From positions 124,001 to 188,000 of the forward strand of contig QLIY01000007.1 of NCBI GenBank assembly GCA_003260075.1: a stretch of 64,000 bases of DNA, given 5' to 3'. This stretch comes from Phallusia mammillata. Lineage: Eukaryota; Chordata; Ascidiacea; Phlebobranchia; Ascidiidae. The notes beneath the pieces were generated by a model, which was not told the origin of the DNA, searched no databases, and worked only from the letters and a program-made list of their open reading frames with translations. The translations under genes and the position numbers were made by a program. Shown piece by piece: positions 60,008 through 64,000 of the stretch (position 1 is the stretch's first letter; the number at the start of each line of letters is the position of its first letter).

Positions 60008-63000
60008 TTACAGTTTGGCACAGTGCACAAGGTTGTTGTGCAAGAATTGTATTTGCTTTTTCCAGGCATCTTCCTGTGCTTTACAGTGGGGAAGTGCTAC
60101 CCCACCCCAACAAAGCAAACTTTCAACCCCGAAGCGGTCAATTACATTAGTAGACTTATGGTGTACACTGTATGGGGGTTCCAAAAGGTGACCAGCACCT
60201 GGATATCTTAATATCTCGTAGTTAGGATGCTTTGCCAATTGCAGTAACTTCTGAATGCGGTTTGCATAGTGCTCTGAAGGAGTACTTTCATCCCCTAAAG
60301 CTGCAATGTACATGTAAGCAACATCCTTGCGTTTATAAAATGGCATTTGGAGATCAACTTGGCCAGGAGTAGTGATGGAAAAAGAATTATTAAAACACCG
60401 ACACAATTGTCTAAATGATCCAAAGTCTGAATTTTCACTTAATTCCCAGTTTTCGCTTACAAAGGTCATGTCTTTATATGTTAATTTTAAGTAGGTCACA
60501 TATACAGTAGCATTTAATAATATTAAACATCGAACTTCTGGTATAAACGTTGCCATAGCAATACCAATAAATCCACTAAAAGATAGAACCATTACTCCAA
60601 CCCCACTGGGTGCATCAACTTTTTCATGATTCAAAAGATATTTAACTGCATTTTCAAAGTACTCTAGTTTTAGGGACCACTCCTTGGCAACACTTAAAAA
60701 CAGTTTTGGAAGGCCAGGTGCACCATAAAATGCAAGTGCAAGTGCAGCAAATCCATGTGATGCCAACAATGATGCTTTGTATTCCATGGTTCCAGGGCGG
60801 TTTCCGAACATTGTAATAACAGCTAAACAATAAAAATATTTCATAAAATCAGAAACAAAACAAGATTAGGGTTGTCACTAAAAAGTTTCATATACGTCTA
60901 CATTGAGTTAGGATTATTACGCTCGAAACAATCATAGTAACATGATTGCACTAAAGCAGGGGTGTGCAACCTTTGTTCCTGCAGGGCCAAATATAATTGC
61001 CAAAATTAGATCACGGGCCGCACCTGTGTATAACACAAGGTGATTTCAATTTGTTGCTAACCAAATATGCTCAACTACAAGTAAAATTCTAGTCACATAG
61101 GCAAGGTTGCAGAAAAATAGCATTGGACGCATTAATCTGCTCAAAAACATATATTAGTTAGACTCGTTTGTCAGTACATTTAAAATCCAAGTGTCTCTGT
61201 GGGCCGCACAACCTTTAATGAAGGGCCGCAGGTTGCACACCCCTGCAATAAAGTATTCTTCATGCTGGAAATTGCACTGAGATGTTAGAAAGCATGACAA
61301 ATTGGTGGTAAATGCACTGAAGCTAAACCATTACTACTACAAAGCATTATGTGGCAGGGACTCAAACAAAATGAGGTTGACACTTAGGTCATCAAGACTG
61401 GGGGCAATTAAAACATTGCTGGAACCTGTCAAGTTGGCATCTAATCTAACCACTTGTGTAAGGAAAGTAGGTGGTTTCGACAGAAAAAGAAACCACCAAA
61501 AGAAACCCTGCCAAATAATTTCAAACACCGAACGAAAGGGTGCAGAACCAGTCTTGGTACTTAATAAGGATATTGCAGAATAAAAGCTAACCAAGTTATT
61601 TGCATAATACAATTTACAAAGTGTACTTATGCAATTTACTGTAATGTCATTAAACAACTTAACTGTGACATGTGAATAAACAGACTGATCTGTAAATCAA
61701 AAGAAATAAATTTACAAGTACAAAGTTCATGGTTAACCTGGGAATGGTCCTTTTCCAGAAGGGATAAATAATGTGCCACAAACTCCATGTTCTTGAACAG
61801 TAAGTGGAATTCGTTTTGTTCCAGGTTTCATAAACCATCTGTTAATCACCATGGAAGCAACTTTATGTTTATCCAATGTTTTTTCAGTCCGCATTGTTTG
61901 AAATTGATCAAAGGTGATGTCACAATCATAGACACACAGGTTAACTTCCAATGGAGTGGTAACATCTAGTTTGGCAAACCTTGGATTTTGATTCTGCAGA
62001 TTAAAGTTTTAATAACATTCTAATTGACAAATGTTTCAGATGAATGTTACTGTAGCACACTGGTTCTCAACCTTTTGTGGACCGTGGGCCCCTAAAAATA
62101 ACTTTTTGGCCTCGTGGCCCCCTTAAAGTAACCTTGTAGGATCTGTGTGGCCCCCTTATTTGGTCTAAGTGGCAAGTATCAACTTGTATAACCTTGCATT
62201 TTGTCAGTCTGTAAGTTTTTTCAGTTACAGTTGTACATTTTGAAATATACTTTACTTTAGAAGTGTGTTTGTTCCAACTATTTTATGTATGATTTATACT
62301 TAGTCATAAAGATTGAAGGAATTATACCGAACCAAGTCAGTCAACCAAACATTTCCATATGACAAGACACAGGCCACAAATATGTTGGCAAGAATATATG
62401 CTCACATTGAGAAATACTGCATTTGTCATAAACAATAAACTATGCAAGAAAAATCCCATACCTTGTTTATGGGAGAGGGTTTCATTGACCAAAAAATTCC
62501 CATTGGTTCAATGCCAGTGTAGTTTCCACTTATGGCTTTACTTTTGTTCAAATCAATTACCCCTGAACAAATAACGAAATTGGTCAAACCTGTTAGTCAT
62601 GGCCATGCCAAAAACATATTACACAAATAGATGTATTATTTTGGATGCAGTGCTTTTGAAATGCAAACACATGTAAAAATGATTGAGAAGTATTTGAACA
62701 AGATACCGATGATGCAGCATAGGCGAAATATATTTATCTTTAGTTCATAAGGATGAAAGAATTGATGTTTTAGTCAATTTGAATCGATAAGTATGCATTT
62801 GAAAGTATAATGGCTTTCCAAAGTAGGAGTGTGTAATATAATGAAACATCATGTAATTTTTTTCATTTCCATCAACAATCAAGAGCCCAGAAAAAGGCAT
62901 CTTACCAAGACTGTCAGCTTTATAGTTTACAACACACTCAAAAAGATCAGATGTTGGTTTCACAGAGGAATGAAGGGTGTATGTCTTTGCTGGATGGAGA

Positions 63001-63432
63001 CCTGCAAAAAAAAACAACAGAATAAAATACTCAGCCCACCATAAAAAAGCATACATATTGTGTGGCCCTGGTCTTTTTTCTGCACACTAGGTCCAGTTGA
63101 GTGTATCTTTTTTTGGTGAAAGAAAGCATTTAAACATTATCCAAAGGAGTAATGGACATAGTATTGGATTGCTAAACACACTACAATTATACCGTGATTG
63201 TGAGGGGGGGGGGGGAGTCCCAAAGGAGTAATGGGCATAGTATTGGATTGCTAAACACACTACAATTATACCGTGATTGTGAGTGATCAGAAAAATAACT
63301 TCAACAATATAACAAATTTAACTGCCAATATGGATATAACATAGTTTGTTTACCTTCAATTTTGATGCACACTGGGACATCTGACATGCTATCAATCTGG
63401 TTGCAAAAAATCTTGGGATTGCATTTTTCCAT
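60008..63432 (-). CDS. G1: BAAT/ACOT family acyl-CoA thioesterase-like protein
   Basis: Exons (minus) 63432-63354, 63001-62906, 62562-62462, 61993-61738 and 60822-60008 (stop TAA) total 1347 nt, 448 residues, all in phase. Residues 1-177 are the N-terminal Bile_Hydr_Trans-type beta-sandwich (SMSDVPVCIKIEG, GIEPMGIFWSMKPSP, FIPSGKGPFPG). Residues 178-448 are the BAAT-type alpha/beta-hydrolase. The nucleophile region VLSFSGF has Ser258, which aligns with the catalytic Ser of ACOTs and Cys of BAAT, with a second Ser260. The acid region is ALGDESTPSEHYAN and the His is in [30 protein letters not shown] near the end is the family's C-terminal signature. G1 and G2 are close sisters in tandem, 528 bp apart. 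A hAT MITE (60957-61245) and a dispersed repeat occupy intron 4. Confidence 0.92.
60957..61245. mobile_element. hAT-type MITE in G1 intron 4
   Basis: Termini CAGGGGTGTGCAACCT / AGGTTGCACACCCCTG, with 7/8 duplication cactaaag/caataaag. Sister of 16245-16544. Confidence 0.9.
61361..61550 (-). repeat. Dispersed repeat, copy 2 (related to 13620-13790)
   Basis: A minus-strand reading frame runs through it, but it matches the non-coding copy at 13620-13790 and sits in an intron of G1, so it is a repeat rather than a gene. Confidence 0.55.
62058..62165. mobile_element. Possible one-ended hAT-type fragment in G1
   Basis: Begins CACTGGTTCTCAACC and carries repeated 'gtggccccctta' motifs like other elements here. 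No matching right end was found. Confidence 0.35.
63141..63282. other. Poly-G junction with flanking duplication (G12 at 63204-63215)
   Basis: About 65 bp is repeated in G1 intron 1. Confidence 0.8.
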
Positions 63433-64000
63433 GGTTAAGTAGAATTTAGCACAAAATTACAAAATACACAAGTCTGCAAAACAGACCAATATTGATGAGG
63501 ATAAAACACAATAAATATAGAAACAAATAAAAAAATCAACATGAAATAGCTAAAAAAACATAAAAAAATCCACTAACACATAAGAAATGTTTCACCTATA
63601 AAGACATTAATTTTCTAATTTTTGGTTTTGAAATTTGACAAGATTGAAGCAAACATATATGACAAAAACAAACAAAAGCCACCAAAATATAGATGCAACA
63701 TTAACTTCAATTAAGGCATTTCAGTTGCAATTTTTATCAAAACATCATACAGAAGTAGTGTGTTATAAACATTCCACCACAATGGACAACATTAACAAAA
63801 CTATTTCAACAAAACATACAAATTAAATTTACAGCTCTAAAGTTTATGTATTTTTTGTGGCACCTATAGACAATCAAATATGACAGCCAAAAAAGTTTCA
63901 TTAAATGCTTCTTATCAAAACACAACACTAAATTACATCAAACACTCCTTCACAATTTAGCTAAACTTCTTGTAAGATTTTTGCGAAGAAAATCAATTTG
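63433..64000. other. 5' flank of G1
   Basis: A-rich sequence upstream of the G1 ATG. No exon was recognised. Confidence 0.5.

Noticed and set aside
61337-61657. 106-codon minus-strand frame in G1 intron 4
   Set aside because: It overlaps a dispersed repeat also present at 13620-13790 without a conserved frame.

Overview
This is eukaryotic DNA: A+T-rich, with many short phase-consistent introns, GT-AG splice sites, tRNA-derived SINEs, hAT-type MITEs and strong signs of allelic heterozygosity. The gene content (a WWOX orthologue, a bile-acid/acyl-CoA transferase-thioesterase cluster, and secreted LCCL plus C-type-lectin proteins) with compact introns fits an invertebrate deuterostome, most likely an ascidian such as Ciona. 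The species call is inference, because no taxon-specific marker was read.

Layout. (1) About 1-19.8 kb is a WWOX orthologue on the minus strand. Nine exons join in perfect phase and encode two WW domains and a short-chain dehydrogenase domain. The C-terminal exon was not found and probably lies left of the window. One WWOX intron hosts a complete six-exon gene of unknown function on the plus strand (13.1-17.0 kb). (2) About 20.6-41 kb is a cluster of secreted proteins of architecture signal peptide - LCCL - LCCL - C-type lectin domain. Genes A (+), B (-) and C (-) are intact with identical exon lengths. Gene D (-) has lost its last exon. The 5' ends of two further copies (E, F) are fused head to head near 40.3 kb. 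(3) About 41-44.6 kb is repeat-rich, with no gene recognised. (4) About 44.7-63.4 kb holds four minus-strand BAAT/ACOT family genes (G4, G3, G2, G1 from left to right). G4 carries Cys at the nucleophile position (BAAT-like). G1-G3 carry Ser in an atypical V-L-S-F-S-G context.

Assembly caution. More than twenty homopolymer tracts (pure C left of 23.1 kb, pure G right of 30.9 kb) interrupt the sequence. Most short ones (10-12 nt) separate two near-identical copies of the flanking DNA, including exons. Some longer ones replace sequence seen in a sister copy. I read them as joins between allelic contigs, so the local exon duplications they create should not be taken as biology. Two single N positions (29183, 40615) are contig joins of the same kind. 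The switch from C to G tracts between 23.0 and 31.0 kb suggests the left part was reverse-complemented relative to the right.

The most interesting biology is the small lectin family, whose visible divergence is greatest around the sugar-binding EPN loop; the Cys/Ser nucleophile difference inside the BAAT/ACOT cluster; and the nested orphan gene in WWOX.
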